64,000 nt of DNA from Paenibacillus polymyxa (GCF_018614975.1 NZ_JAGGNR010000044.1:1-64000), one strand, 5' to 3'; positions 1 to 8,673 are shown, counted from the stretch's first letter. The notes: generated by a model from the sequence alone, not told the origin. Program-made: numbers and translations.

Positions 1-8
1 TGAGAAAA

Positions 9-66
9 CTCCCCTCATAATAGACGTAGAAGTTTTGTTTTTTTCTACTGTCTACTATGGGGGGAG
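9..66 (-). terminator. Long imperfect hairpin terminator
   Basis: Two arms (9-31 and 44-66) pair over about 20 bp with a few mismatches around a T-rich loop. Read on the minus strand the stem is followed by TTTTCTC. It lies downstream of the minus-strand GNAT gene and the SDR remnant, so it most likely ends that transcript. Confidence 0.6.
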
Positions 67-142
67 CATATCACATTGGCGAAAAAGGGCGTTCTTCAGT
101 ATATATCTATGCCGCATCGATGTGCTGTTGATGATTATGGGA

Positions 143-236
143 TCAATATTTGGCTGACTGTGCACCATCGATTGGAATAATAGCTCCATTGATAAATGGT
201 GCTTCGCCGGACAGCAGGAAGGGAACGAGGCGCCTT
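143..236 (-). pseudogene. C-terminal remnant of a short-chain dehydrogenase
   Basis: On the minus strand an open frame directly after the GNAT stop codon encodes about 30 residues ending in a TGA at 143-145. It contains RLVPFLLSGEAPFINGA and then PIDGAQSAKY, the usual C-terminal segment of FabG-like SDR proteins (substrate-loop end and PIDGG-type turn). It has no start codon, ribosome binding site or Rossmann part, and its frame differs from that of the preceding gene. It is the tail of a lost SDR gene joined to the end of the GNAT gene by deletion or insertion. Assignment rests on the residue pattern only. Confidence 0.6.
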
Positions 237-1700
237 TCAGGACTTCATAGCCTCATGGGCTGCAAGTAATTCCTCTACTTCTACTCCGTTGATCTTCATC
301 CCGATCACTTGACACTGTTCCAACTGCACTCCAGATAGATCGCAATCGATAAAACGACTTCCCCCAAGATCACAATGCGCCCACTGCATGGGTACACGGT
401 TAGATCCAAGGTGTGTATCTTGGAATTGAACGCCATCCAAAGCACAGAATTCAATCTTGCTGTCGGTTAGGCGTAAATCAGCTAGCAATATATTGGTCAT
501 ATTTAGATTGGTAAATTTGCTTCCACTTAAGTTGCAGTCGGTTATCCGACTATTGGTCAGATTACTGGTGCTGTAACGGACTGAGTCCAGATTAGCTTGA
601 ACATATTCAACCACCGACTCACCCGAGTCCTTGGCTAATGTCTCATCACATGTTGGATCAAAAGAATCAACCAACATGTTCTTCTCATATACAAACTCAT
701 CCTCAGATGCATAGATACAAACATATCCCATTTTTTCGTAAAAATGATGATTATCCAGCTGCCGACCTGAGGTCTCCAGCTTCCAGGTTTCAATCTGCGG
801 AAATTCAGCCTCAATAAGCCTCATGACTTGAGTTCCCACGCCACGGCCCTGGCATACGGGGTCAATATAGATCTTATCGATCCTGGCATGTTTTCGTCCA
901 AGCACGTTAACACTCACTCCGCCAATAACACATCCATCTGATTCTACAACATAATAATCCCATTCACGGATCACGTAACGATGCATGCGAACTGACGAAT
1001 AATCAGGCGGGCATAGATTGCTATCGATATCCTCCTCATTATCCGCCCAGAATTTTATGACATGATCAAAAACACGAGTGCAAATCTCTGTAAGTACAAC
1101 AGCATCTTCCTGCTGTGCTCGTCGTAAGCGAATTTCAGAATGTATCTGCTTCGGTTGCACTGGTTCGGTCTTTACTTTGAGCAGTTCAAAATAATCGTAG
1201 CACTCCTTGTCCATAAACATTCTGCGAGAGATATAACGAAAACCCGCATGCTCCAGAACTTTGCGTGACGGCTGATTGAGGGGCTTCACAATGCCCACAA
1301 TTCGATCCAGCAAGGTATGCTCAAATAAATATGCTGTTAGGGCTCGAACTGCCTCTGTAATGTATCCTTTATTCCGGTAATCCCGGGAGATGGCGTAAGC
1401 CACTTCACGGTCATCACGATCCAGCAGGTCATTTGGAAATACGCCACACCAACCAATGACACGCTGATCTTCATTGTGTACAACGGCAAACAGGATACGT
1501 ACATCTTCCGGGTTGAACTGTTCATAACTGCCAACAACAAATTGTAAAAATTCGCGCAACTGCTCCTCGGTCATCTTCCAATCGGGCAGGATGTCTGTGA
1601 TTTCAGGTTGTTGGGTTAATGCATACACAGCAGCCTGATCTTCCAGCGTAAATGGACGCAACGTAATCGAGTTTGAATGGATGAATAATTGGCTTTTCAT
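237..1700 (-). CDS. Tandem GNAT acetyltransferase fused to a pentapeptide-repeat domain
   Basis: About 487 residues. Residues ~10-180 form a RimJ/RimL-type GNAT domain with RDYRNKGYITEA as the acetyl-CoA loop and the NxxSxxxLEHAGF C-terminal signature. Residues ~190-345 form a second GNAT domain with VCQGRGVGTQVM and HHFYEKMGY. Residues ~375-475 show pentapeptide-like A/C(D/N)(L/F)xx repeats (for example NLTNSRITDCNLSG), predicted to form a right-handed quadrilateral helix. The substrates cannot be read from sequence. The ATG at 1700 is preferred over an upstream GTG at 1709 because AGAGG sits 8 nt before it. The triple arrangement is unusual. The gene end abuts an SDR remnant. Each domain call is firm; the function of the fusion is unknown. 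Confidence 0.85.
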   Translation of the reverse strand: MKSQLFIHSNSITLRPFTLEDQAAVYALTQQPEITDILPDWKMTEEQLREFLQFVVGSYEQFNPEDVRILFAVVHNEDQRVIGWCGVFPNDLLDRDDREVAYAISRDYRNKGYITEAVRALTAYLFEHTLLDRIVGIVKPLNQPSRKVLEHAGFRYISRRMFMDKECYDYFELLKVKTEPVQPKQIHSEIRLRRAQQEDAVVLTEICTRVFDHVIKFWADNEEDIDSNLCPPDYSSVRMHRYVIREWDYYVVESDGCVIGGVSVNVLGRKHARIDKIYIDPVCQGRGVGTQVMRLIEAEFPQIETWKLETSGRQLDNHHFYEKMGYVCIYASEDEFVYEKNMLVDSFDPTCDETLAKDSGESVVEYVQANLDSVRYSTSNLTNSRITDCNLSGSKFTNLNMTNILLADLRLTDSKIEFCALDGVQFQDTHLGSNRVPMQWAHCDLGGSRFIDCDLSGVQLEQCQVIGMKINGVEVEELLAAHEAMKS

Positions 1701-1741
1701 ATACAACACCTCTGGGGATTTATTTAGGATGACACAACAAA

Positions 1742-1770
1742 GAGGAGCACCTCTAATAGAGGCACTCCTC
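1742..1770 (-). terminator. Hairpin terminator of the stalk-domain lipoprotein gene
   Basis: The arms GAGGAGCACCTCT and AGAGGCACTCCTC pair over 13 positions with two mismatches around AAT. On the minus strand the stem is followed by the T-rich TTTGTTGTG. It lies between the lipoprotein gene ending at 1945 and the GNAT gene. Confidence 0.55.
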
Positions 1771-1944
1771 GATCCGTTTCATCATTTCAGAAACGCCGAA
1801 GTTCCTCGTAATGGGTCAAAAGGACACACGTATCCCGTTCATGGTCTAACGGAATTTTTGCGGTGTTCTTTTCACAATCATTACGAGAAATCTGGCATAC
1901 TCTGAAATCCCCTCTCTAACTAAGGCTTACTTATAACGTCTCAA

Positions 1945-3480
1945 TTAAGGACGGTCAATGTAAATCCAGCCTGTTTCTTGTTCCTTATCTACAGTAGCTC
2001 CAAGGGATTCAGCCATAAAGCGCAGCGGCACATACGTCTTGCCGTCCTTGCCTACATAAGCGGATTCCACCATGGTTACTTCTTTACCCGCAACGGTTGC
2101 CTTCTTGGAACCTACAGTCAGGACAATCTCATCACCAGTGATGTCGTCAATGACAACGATTTGGTTCGAGCCTTTGGTCCATTTCACTTCAGCATCCAAT
2201 TCTTCAGACACGTAGCGAAGCGGAACAAATGTTGTATTCTTAACCGTGATCGCCCCAGCGTATTCATCATCCGGGAAGAGCACTACACTTTTACTCGTGA
2301 TTCCAGCTTCATCTTTCAGCAATTGGTATGCCAGTGAATTGGAATCAAAATTGCGCAGCATCTGACCAGGTGTAATATCATCCTTCATCAGATCCATAAC
2401 GCCACCCGATACATCCACTTCATCAACTGCAACCGTGCCACCGATATTCCACTGTTCACTATCTCCACTTACCGTTACAGAGTTCACCGGCAGATCTTCG
2501 GAAGCAGGCAACGCTACTTTCAGCTCAAAGTTTTGCTTGCGTACATCCAGCTTGCTGTCGAGATAAAAATCCAATTTCAGTTTGGTATCTGTGCCAAAGA
2601 CCGTTTTGAATTCAGGGGTCTCATTCAACAGGTTGTTCAGCTCCTGATCATAATTGACCAGCATACTGTCCAGTCCTACTTTGATGATGGCATATAGTGA
2701 TGCAACGGCTTCATCTTTCGATTCAGGAACGATGGAATTCAGCGTTTCATCTCCCCCGCCTTCTACCTCATTCACAGCTTCCAGTACAGGGTAGAACACA
2801 TCGTACAGATCTCCAATCAGATCCTTGAGTCCCTGCTCATCCTTCGAAATACTCGTCAGGAACGGTTTAACCATGGCAAGCATCTCTTCACCACTAACTT
2901 CCAGATGCAGCTTGGAGAGGCTGAGTGCTTCGCCATTCACGGATTCCTGTACCGGTGTTACGGAAATGGTCTTCGGATTGGATAGATGCTTCAGGACAAA
3001 AGAGAACAGTTTCGGGGAAAGCTCCTCGAGTTGTTTCTCCAGAGCCTTCGTATCCACCATTGGAAGAGCCTGTGCATCCTGGAACGTATCCAGAGACATG
3101 TACAGCGGTTTCTGGGCTCCGTCCAGATCAATGACCAATTGGGACTCATTCATGGACAGGTGGAAAGGTAACTTCGTTCCCTCCATGCTCAGTGTACCTT
3201 TGATCGATGCAGTCTTCGCATCTTTCATTTTGGCTTGATCAATATCCAGGGATATGGAATTAATAAGTTCAATCATTTCAAGGTCTTTCTCTGTAGCAAA
3301 TTCCTTAGCCGGTTCTACGTTTATATTCATGGATTGTCTGGATTCACCGGACTTGATACTCGCGCCATTGGCCATTGCTTTGCCAACGTCTACTCCACCC
3401 ACAGCCTGACATCCTGTAAGAACAACCATTAATAATACAAGTGGCACTGCCATCCATTGGACTAACTTCCGATTCTTAAT
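1945..3480 (-). CDS. Lipoprotein with C-terminal copper-amine-oxidase-like stalk domain
   Basis: Predicted membrane-anchored, surface-exposed lipoprotein with lipobox LTGC. The large middle part has no recognised domain. The last ~105 residues form a copper-amine-oxidase N-terminal-like ('stalk') domain with two TFVPLRYVSEELDA / TYVPLRFMAESLGA repeats, common in Paenibacillus envelope proteins and unrelated to copper catalysis. The first ATG (3453) would give a signal peptide with no positive n-region. Nine codons further upstream an in-frame ATT at 3478-3480 follows GAGGAGGAG by 5 nt and would add IKNRKLVQW, completing a normal lipoprotein signal. I therefore place the start at ATT; translation from 3453 is the alternative. 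A terminator (1742-1770) follows the gene. Confidence 0.85.
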   Translation of the reverse strand: MKNRKLVQWMAVPLVLLMVVLTGCQAVGGVDVGKAMANGASIKSGESRQSMNINVEPAKEFATEKDLEMIELINSISLDIDQAKMKDAKTASIKGTLSMEGTKLPFHLSMNESQLVIDLDGAQKPLYMSLDTFQDAQALPMVDTKALEKQLEELSPKLFSFVLKHLSNPKTISVTPVQESVNGEALSLSKLHLEVSGEEMLAMVKPFLTSISKDEQGLKDLIGDLYDVFYPVLEAVNEVEGGGDETLNSIVPESKDEAVASLYAIIKVGLDSMLVNYDQELNNLLNETPEFKTVFGTDTKLKLDFYLDSKLDVRKQNFELKVALPASEDLPVNSVTVSGDSEQWNIGGTVAVDEVDVSGGVMDLMKDDITPGQMLRNFDSNSLAYQLLKDEAGITSKSVVLFPDDEYAGAITVKNTTFVPLRYVSEELDAEVKWTKGSNQIVVIDDITGDEIVLTVGSKKATVAGKEVTMVESAYVGKDGKTYVPLRFMAESLGATVDKEQETGWIYIDRP

Positions 3481-3552
3481 ATGATCTCCTCCTCAGAAAA
3501 ATATGGTTCATTTCCATTATGAAGGCATAGGTAATTCTTGTAAACGGATACG

Positions 3553-3588
3553 CAAAAAATAAACCAAAAGGCCGGAACATGTCCGACC
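3553..3588 (-). terminator. Hairpin terminator after the small acidic protein gene
   Basis: On the minus strand GGTCGGA and TTCCGGCC pair (with mismatches) around CATG, followed by TTTTGGTTTATTTTTT. It sits just downstream of the 42-codon gene at 3661-3789, supporting that gene as an independent unit. Confidence 0.55.
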
Positions 3589-3660
3589 TCTGGTCTATCT
3601 ATATTTCAGCATATTGTATGTTTCGATAAAACATCCTGCTTCATTATGCAATGCTGGGAG

Positions 3661-3789
3661 TTATTCTTGCTCCTGATCTTCTGCGAGTTTCTCATCCGTT
3701 TCTTCATCTTCCGCAGTTGCGGGAGTCTCGAATTGATCCGGCTCGTCCTCTTGAATCGCTTTGTTCTCTTCGTTCTGATCCTGTGTCAT
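3661..3789 (-). CDS. Small, highly acidic hypothetical protein (42 aa)
   Basis: A 43-codon frame begins ATG ACA CAG GAT, with AGAGGG 7 nt upstream, and ends TAA at 3661. The product is dominated by Glu, Asp and Gln (for example EDEPDQ, EDEETDEK, EDQEQE), with no hydrophobic core, signal peptide or cysteines, so it is probably disordered. It is followed by a plausible terminator. No family is recognised. The good ribosome binding site and strong composition bias suggest a real small gene; a role cannot be assigned. Confidence 0.6.
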   Translation of the reverse strand: MTQDQNEENKAIQEDEPDQFETPATAEDEETDEKLAEDQEQE

Positions 3790-3924
3790 ATCGCATTCCC
3801 TCTCTTCTAACGGATTGTCATGTATCAAGGCCTGAGCCTTGTGTCTATCAATAACCCGAATAGGCGTAGTTCAAACCTGTCCCAATGTCGGCCTGACATT
3901 TTCCATCATCATTTCAGTGCTCAC

Positions 3925-4158
3925 TTAGAAAACATAAAAGATGAACCCGTTCCCACTTGCAGCCGTGGCCTGAAACAAAACCTGGATATCATCCACGGTC
4001 TGAACGATCTCCTGAAATGTCTCTTCCGCGTCCCAATCTTCCATGACAGGATAGACACCTTCAGCGATCATCTGGTCCAGACTATACCGCTCCTTTAATT
4101 CTTCCGGTGTGAGCTGCTCCAATGCCATATAGGCCTCCAACACCTGCTCTAGGGTCAA
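3925..4158 (-). pseudogene. Truncated DUF1877-like protein (C-terminal part only)
   Basis: 77 codons from a TTG, ending with a normal stop. The sequence (ALEQLTPEELKERYS, MIAEGVYPVMEDWD, then an amphipathic stretch ending FIFYVF) resembles the C-terminal half of DUF1877/YfbM-type proteins, normally about 160 residues. Upstream in frame there are nine more codons and then a TGA. The promoter region of the oppositely oriented TerD-vWA gene begins there, so the N-terminal half is missing. No convincing ribosome binding site precedes the TTG. I read it as a 5'-truncated remnant. Family assignment is from memory of the motif pattern. Confidence 0.45.
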
Positions 4159-4256
4159 CGGTGAAAAGATTGACTTATGGAAACATTTGTCTCAGAATCG
4201 ATCTTGTTACTGTACATTTTCAACCATTATATTGGAGAAAAGAGGCGCATCCGATT

Positions 4257-5564
4257 ATGACAGATTCGTTTATCCACTTAAACACAGGCCAGAATATCAG
4301 TATCGACGAATTCACCCAACTTCGGGTAACTATTCAATGTACATCATCTCCTTCTCCCTTGGATGTTAGCTGCTTTATGGTGAACGAAGAGGGAAAAGTC
4401 CCATCTGACGACTATTTTGTATTTTATAATCAGAAGGCCGATCCCCATCAAAGTGTGCTTCTGCAACAAGCAGAGGAACTGAAATCCTCTTTTGTACTGG
4501 ATACGAATACATTACGGCAGGCCCCTGTGGAAAAGTGTGTGTTTACGGCTACTCTGGATGCGGGAGGTACTTTCGCCGATGTTCAGGCATGTCAGGCGAT
4601 TGTGCAAGCCGGTTCCCAACAGATCATTTATGAGATCACGCAGGTCACTGCGGAAACAGCTCTTATTTTTATTGAAATCTATAAGTATCGTGACGGGTTC
4701 AAAGTTCGTGCGATTGGACGAGGTTTCTTTGGTGGGTTGCAACCGCTGGCAGAGTCATTCGGTGTTGAAATTGAGAGTAACGACACCTCGGAAGCCGAAC
4801 AGGTTCTTCTCACGGCACAAGCTGAAGTAGCAGCCGCCTCTCCAGAAGTCTTGACACCTGTTGCTGCGCCAAACACGAATCATGCGCCGCTTAACCTGAC
4901 CAAGATCGATCTCCTTAAGCGTAAAGTAACCCTGTCTTTGCAAAAGAAAAAGATCGAACCAATACAGGCACGTGTTGCCGTTGTATTTGATGCATCAGGC
5001 TCCATGTACCATCTGTATCGCAAAGGTATCGTGCAAGAAGCCTTCGAGCGTATCCTGGCGATTGCATCAGCGTTTGATGATAACGGAGAGTTGGACGTCT
5101 GGTTCTTCGCCAAAGACTTTTTGCGTGCCCCAAGCGTCACCGCCAGGGATTTCGAGAATTATATTGAACGCACATATACGCTGGGAAGCAAAGGCGGTAC
5201 CAATAACGAACCACCTGTGATGCAGGATGTCATTCGCAAATATACGATCGAGGAACCCGATGTGAAAATTCCAACGTATATTATCTTTTTTAGCGATGGT
5301 GGAGTCAGTCAAAAAGGGAAAATTATGCGGCTTATTACCGAAAGCTCAACCAAAAACCTGTTCTGGCAATTCGTTGGCCTGGGACAAGCCAATTACGGTA
5401 TTCTGGAGAAACTCGATGACATGACTGGACGTTTCATCGATAATGCTGACTTTTTTGCTCTCGACGATATCTCCAAGATCAGCGATGAAGAATTGTACGA
5501 TCGTCTGCTTACTGAATTTCCAGATTGGATAAAGGAAGCTCGGGCCAAAGGCATTTTGGCCTGA
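4257..5564 (+). CDS. TerD domain-vWA domain fusion protein (TerF-like)
   Basis: 435 residues from the ATG at 4257, preceded by GGAGAAAAGAGG; an upstream ATG at 4122 has no ribosome binding site and overlaps the DUF1877 remnant. Residues 1 to ~185 are a TerD domain, with the conserved YKYRDGFKVRAIGRGF-GGL C-terminal strand and loop. An Ala/Pro-rich linker (~190-230) leads to a von Willebrand A domain with a complete MIDAS: DASGSM, the GGTNN threonine and FSDGG. TerD proteins bind calcium and act with Ter-system partners in metal/tellurite, phage and envelope stress. No other ter genes (terC, terB, tel) are in this window, so this is an orphan copy. The domain call is firm; the role is inferred. 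Confidence 0.9.
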   Translation: MTDSFIHLNTGQNISIDEFTQLRVTIQCTSSPSPLDVSCFMVNEEGKVPSDDYFVFYNQKADPHQSVLLQQAEELKSSFVLDTNTLRQAPVEKCVFTATLDAGGTFADVQACQAIVQAGSQQIIYEITQVTAETALIFIEIYKYRDGFKVRAIGRGFFGGLQPLAESFGVEIESNDTSEAEQVLLTAQAEVAAASPEVLTPVAAPNTNHAPLNLTKIDLLKRKVTLSLQKKKIEPIQARVAVVFDASGSMYHLYRKGIVQEAFERILAIASAFDDNGELDVWFFAKDFLRAPSVTARDFENYIERTYTLGSKGGTNNEPPVMQDVIRKYTIEEPDVKIPTYIIFFSDGGVSQKGKIMRLITESSTKNLFWQFVGLGQANYGILEKLDDMTGRFIDNADFFALDDISKISDEELYDRLLTEFPDWIKEARAKGILA

Positions 5565-5586
5565 AGCTTTTACTCAATACCACTAA

Positions 5587-6402
5587 TCAGACCTGAATAT
5601 TTTCTGCTTTACCACCCTTGGAACGTGGACGGAGCATACTTCCTACGATTCGCAACATCAACTTGCGTGATATGAAGCGGGTGAACTGCGCTGTCCAATA
5701 ATTCCTGGCCCCCGGCACAGCATAAGGTTTGCCTGACTCCAGTGCCCTCATGGCCACGGCCACGACATGCTCAGGTGTATCACGTTTGCCCACCGAGGCT
5801 TCATCAGCGCCCACTACATCAAAGAACGAGGTCTCGGTTGAGCCTGGGCATAGTGCCAAAAACTGAACGCCCCGCTTTCTGTTTTCTTCGTACAATGCCT
5901 CGGTAAAAGAAAGTACATATGCCTTTGTCGCTCCATACACAGCCATATACGGATCAGGTTGAAAGGCAGCCGTCGACGATACATTAATGACAGCACCATT
6001 TCGCTTCTGTAACATGTCTGGCAAGAAAAGATGCGTCATGTTCGTCAAGGCAAGCACGTTCAACATAATCTCCTCCTGCTGCCGGGAACCATCCAGTTGT
6101 TCAAAACATCCATGGGTAGCAAATCCAGCATTGTTGATCAGTATATCGATGTGTATTCCCCGATTCTTGCATTCCTCATATACGTTCTGAGGTGCCTCTA
6201 CTTCGGAAAGATCTGATACGATTACCTCAGCCCTTACTTGATATGTACGTTCTATACGTTCTGCCAATTGAATCAGTTTGGACTCTGTTCTGGCCACCAG
6301 CACGATATTTTTACCCTTGGAAGCCATTTCAAGTGCAAAAATTTCCCCAATACCTGAAGAAGCACCTGTAATAAGTACCCATTGATGCTGTTCCTTTATC
6401 AT
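5587..6402 (-). CDS. Short-chain dehydrogenase/reductase (DltE/YdfG-like)
   Basis: 271 residues, the usual length of classical SDRs. NAD(P)-binding TGASSGIG lies near residue 13, NNAG near 90, the catalytic Ser in INVSS and the YGATK active-site pair near 155-159. The basic residue in LVARTE after strand 2 suggests NADPH preference. A C-terminal basic stretch may associate with the membrane. The substrate is unknown. It is transcribed divergently from a TetR-family regulator, with palindromes next to its start, and that regulator most likely represses it. Confidence 0.9.
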   Translation of the reverse strand: MIKEQHQWVLITGASSGIGEIFALEMASKGKNIVLVARTESKLIQLAERIERTYQVRAEVIVSDLSEVEAPQNVYEECKNRGIHIDILINNAGFATHGCFEQLDGSRQQEEIMLNVLALTNMTHLFLPDMLQKRNGAVINVSSTAAFQPDPYMAVYGATKAYVLSFTEALYEENRKRGVQFLALCPGSTETSFFDVVGADEASVGKRDTPEHVVAVAMRALESGKPYAVPGARNYWTAQFTRFISRKLMLRIVGSMLRPRSKGGKAENIQV

Positions 6403-6430
6403 CTCTCATCCATCCTCTGTGTATAATATG

Positions 6431-6461
6431 AACACTTGTTATCATTTAGAAACACTGTTTC
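6431..6461. promoter_or_regulatory. Candidate TetR-family operator between SDR and regulator genes
   Basis: Two palindromes lie just upstream of the SDR start: AACACTTGTT (6431-6440) and GAAACACTGTTTC (6449-6461). A minus-strand TATTAT (-10-like) lies around 6424-6429. TetR proteins bind such inverted repeats close to the genes they control. Direct evidence is limited to the symmetry. Confidence 0.35.
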
Positions 6462-6664
6462 TTTATAGAATCATCGTAACCAAAATCCATGGAGCTGTCA
6501 AATGCATTTGTTAATTTGAATCTGGAACGTGGTGCTTACTTACTAGATTCGGATTAAATTGACGTTATCCGGCGTAAAACAGTAGAATGACCATAAGAAA
6601 AAAATATATCGACGTACTTTCTTAATTTCTGTTCAACAACAATACGGTTACGAGGATGAAATCA

Positions 6665-7324
6665 ATGAAGGATCTTAATTCGGGTTCCACGGAATCTGCA
6701 CATACGGTAACAACCTTTCAGGAAGCCAGATTGCAGCACTCAGATAATCTGCGGCAAAATATTGTGCATGCTGCTGCTGCTTTACTGCAAGAGCATGGAC
6801 CAGAAGCTGTCACAGTACGCCGTGTAGCTGAACGCATGGAGTGCTCCACCAAAATCATATATAATCTCTTCGGCAAAAAAGAAGGGTTAGCCAAACATCT
6901 ATATTTAGAGGGATGTTCCCTCATGGCCAAGTATTTTGAAGTTATACCCCGTCAGGCATCGTTCGAACAATATTTCCGTGATCTGGCCTACGTCTATTGG
7001 GACTTCGGCATTTCTCAATCCAGCTTCTATCAGCTGATGTTTGGAGGATCTTTTTCCGAATTCAAACCAGACGGAGAGACCTTACAGGGAACAGCAACTG
7101 CACTGAAACAAGTGTCTGCCTTGGTTGAGGTAGCGATTGAACAGGGAATGCTTCAGGTGCACGATCCCCTGCTGGCGGTTCGGATGATCTGGGCTCCCTT
7201 ACACGGTGTTATTCATCTGTATTTGGGAGGCCATATTGAGAGCGAAGAAGCTGCCAAAACCCTCTATGATCATACGTTGTCAATGGTTATACACTCCCTC
7301 GTGAGTACATCTGCGAATGGATAA
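6665..7324 (+). CDS. TetR/AcrR-family transcriptional regulator
   Basis: About 219 residues. The N-terminal helix-turn-helix occupies roughly residues 30-75 (IVHAAAALLQEHGPEAVTVR, then CSTKIIYNLFGKKEGL). The rest is an all-helical ligand-binding domain with the WHG-type C-terminal pattern (APLHGVIHLYLGGH). The ATG at 6665 is chosen because GAGG lies 9 nt upstream; the ATG at 6656 directly abuts the same GAGG. It is divergent from the SDR gene and likely controls that gene and itself. The ligand is unknown. Confidence 0.88.
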   Translation: MKDLNSGSTESAHTVTTFQEARLQHSDNLRQNIVHAAAALLQEHGPEAVTVRRVAERMECSTKIIYNLFGKKEGLAKHLYLEGCSLMAKYFEVIPRQASFEQYFRDLAYVYWDFGISQSSFYQLMFGGSFSEFKPDGETLQGTATALKQVSALVEVAIEQGMLQVHDPLLAVRMIWAPLHGVIHLYLGGHIESEEAAKTLYDHTLSMVIHSLVSTSANG

Positions 7325-7366
7325 GCATTAAATCTGTACTGTTTAAGATGCTTTTAGAAGATAACC

Positions 7367-7415
7367 GAAAAAGGAGCAGACCCATTGGCGTAATACGCCT
7401 AGGGCATGCTCCTTT
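7367..7415. terminator. Bidirectional terminator between TetR and monooxygenase genes
   Basis: AAAGGAGCA and TGCTCCTTT pair around an inner GGCG-N5-CGCC hairpin. T-tracts follow on both strands. It separates two convergent genes (TetR on + and LLM monooxygenase on -). Confidence 0.75.
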
Positions 7416-7456
7416 ATTTGGTTGACTCTATATAGTTCCGTATTGGTTTTAGTCGA

Positions 7457-8518
7457 TTAACGTGCCTCTTCGTTCTCAGCTTCCCAACGTGCAATTTCTT
7501 TACGCACAATTGGAGCGACTTCTTTACCAAGCAGTTCGATCGCTCTCATGACCTCGTTGTGCGGCATTGTGCCGAGTGGGGTGTGCAACATGAAGCGTGT
7601 AATCCCAACTTCTTTACGCAGGTAAATAATTTTCTGAGCTACGGTCTCCACATCACCCACGTACAAAGCACCCTCAAGGCTACGCGCCGCATCAAATGTC
7701 GCACGGCTGTAGTGTCCCCATCCACGTTCACGACCCAGTATGTTCATGACCGCTTGCGCTGGCGGGAAGAATTTCTCCACAGCTTCGTCTGTTGTATCGG
7801 CAATGAAGCCGTGAGAGTGAGAAGCAACGGTCAGCTTGGAAGCATCATGTCCCGCATGTGCAGCTGCTTTCTTGTACAGTTCCACCAGTGGTGCGAATTG
7901 TACCGGACGGCCACCAATAATCGCAAGCACCAGTGGCAAACCGAGCAGTCCTGCACGAACTACGGATTCCTGATTACCACCACTGCCAATCCATACCGGA
8001 AGTTTCTCCTGTACCGGGCGCGGGTAGATGCCCAGATTGTTAAAGGAAGGGCGGTGTTTACCTTCCCAGGTTACTTTTTCCGAATCACGCAGTTTGAGCA
8101 GCAAATCCAGTTTCTCGTCGAATAACTCATCGTAGTCGTTCAGATCATAGCCGAACAGTGGGAACGATTCGATAAATGATCCCCGCCCTGCCATAATCTC
8201 TGCACGTCCGTTCGAAATGCCGTCCAGTGTCGCAAAATCTTGATATACCCGTACCGGATCATGCGATGACAGCACGGTTACAGCACTCGTTAGGCGAATA
8301 TTCTTGGTCTGTGAAGCTGCGGCAGCCAGAATGACAGCTGGTGATGAAGCGGCGTAGTCAGCACGATGATGTTCTCCCACGCCATATACATCCAAACCCA
8401 CCTGATCTGCCAAAACAATCTCTTCAACAACATCGCGAATGCGCTGCGCATGACTGATAAGTTCTCCCGTTTTTACATCCGGATTCGTCTCCACAAATGT
8501 ACTAATTCCGATTTCCAT
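7457..8518 (-). CDS. Luciferase-like (LLM class) flavin-dependent oxidoreductase
   Basis: 353 residues forming a bacterial-luciferase-like TIM barrel. Recognisable parts are GVGEHHRADYAASSP near residue 47, the TSAVTVLSSHDPVRVYQDFATLD segment split across ~77-100, and IWIGSGG-like VWIGSGGN near 177, which contacts FMN. Such enzymes use reduced FMN and oxygen to monooxygenate small molecules; the substrate cannot be read. It is a single gene with a good start at 8518 (GGAGG upstream), cytoplasmic, with no cognate flavin reductase next to it. Confidence 0.9.
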   Translation of the reverse strand: MEIGISTFVETNPDVKTGELISHAQRIRDVVEEIVLADQVGLDVYGVGEHHRADYAASSPAVILAAAASQTKNIRLTSAVTVLSSHDPVRVYQDFATLDGISNGRAEIMAGRGSFIESFPLFGYDLNDYDELFDEKLDLLLKLRDSEKVTWEGKHRPSFNNLGIYPRPVQEKLPVWIGSGGNQESVVRAGLLGLPLVLAIIGGRPVQFAPLVELYKKAAAHAGHDASKLTVASHSHGFIADTTDEAVEKFFPPAQAVMNILGRERGWGHYSRATFDAARSLEGALYVGDVETVAQKIIYLRKEVGITRFMLHTPLGTMPHNEVMRAIELLGKEVAPIVRKEIARWEAENEEAR

Positions 8519-8614
8519 TGTCTGTTCCTCCCTGGTATGAAGCGATCCGTTGCTCGTCTTACCTATTGTAAGTAGATCACCTTTTGTTATGTATCTTAAT
8601 ATTGAACTATTTTG

Positions 8615-8653
8615 ATGAAAAACACAAGTACCCCCTGTTTCCAGAGGGCACTT
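8615..8653 (-). terminator. Hairpin terminator of the aspartic-protease operon
   Basis: On the minus strand AAGTGCCCTC and GGGGGTACTT pair around TGGAAACA (two or three mismatches), followed by GTGTTTTTC. It lies right after the protease gene. Confidence 0.55.
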
Positions 8654-8673
8654 TTATGCTTATTTTCTATAGA

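Noticed and set aside
7559..8125. 188-codon plus-strand frame over the monooxygenase gene
   Set aside because: Shadow of a well-defined LLM monooxygenase; no ribosome binding site.
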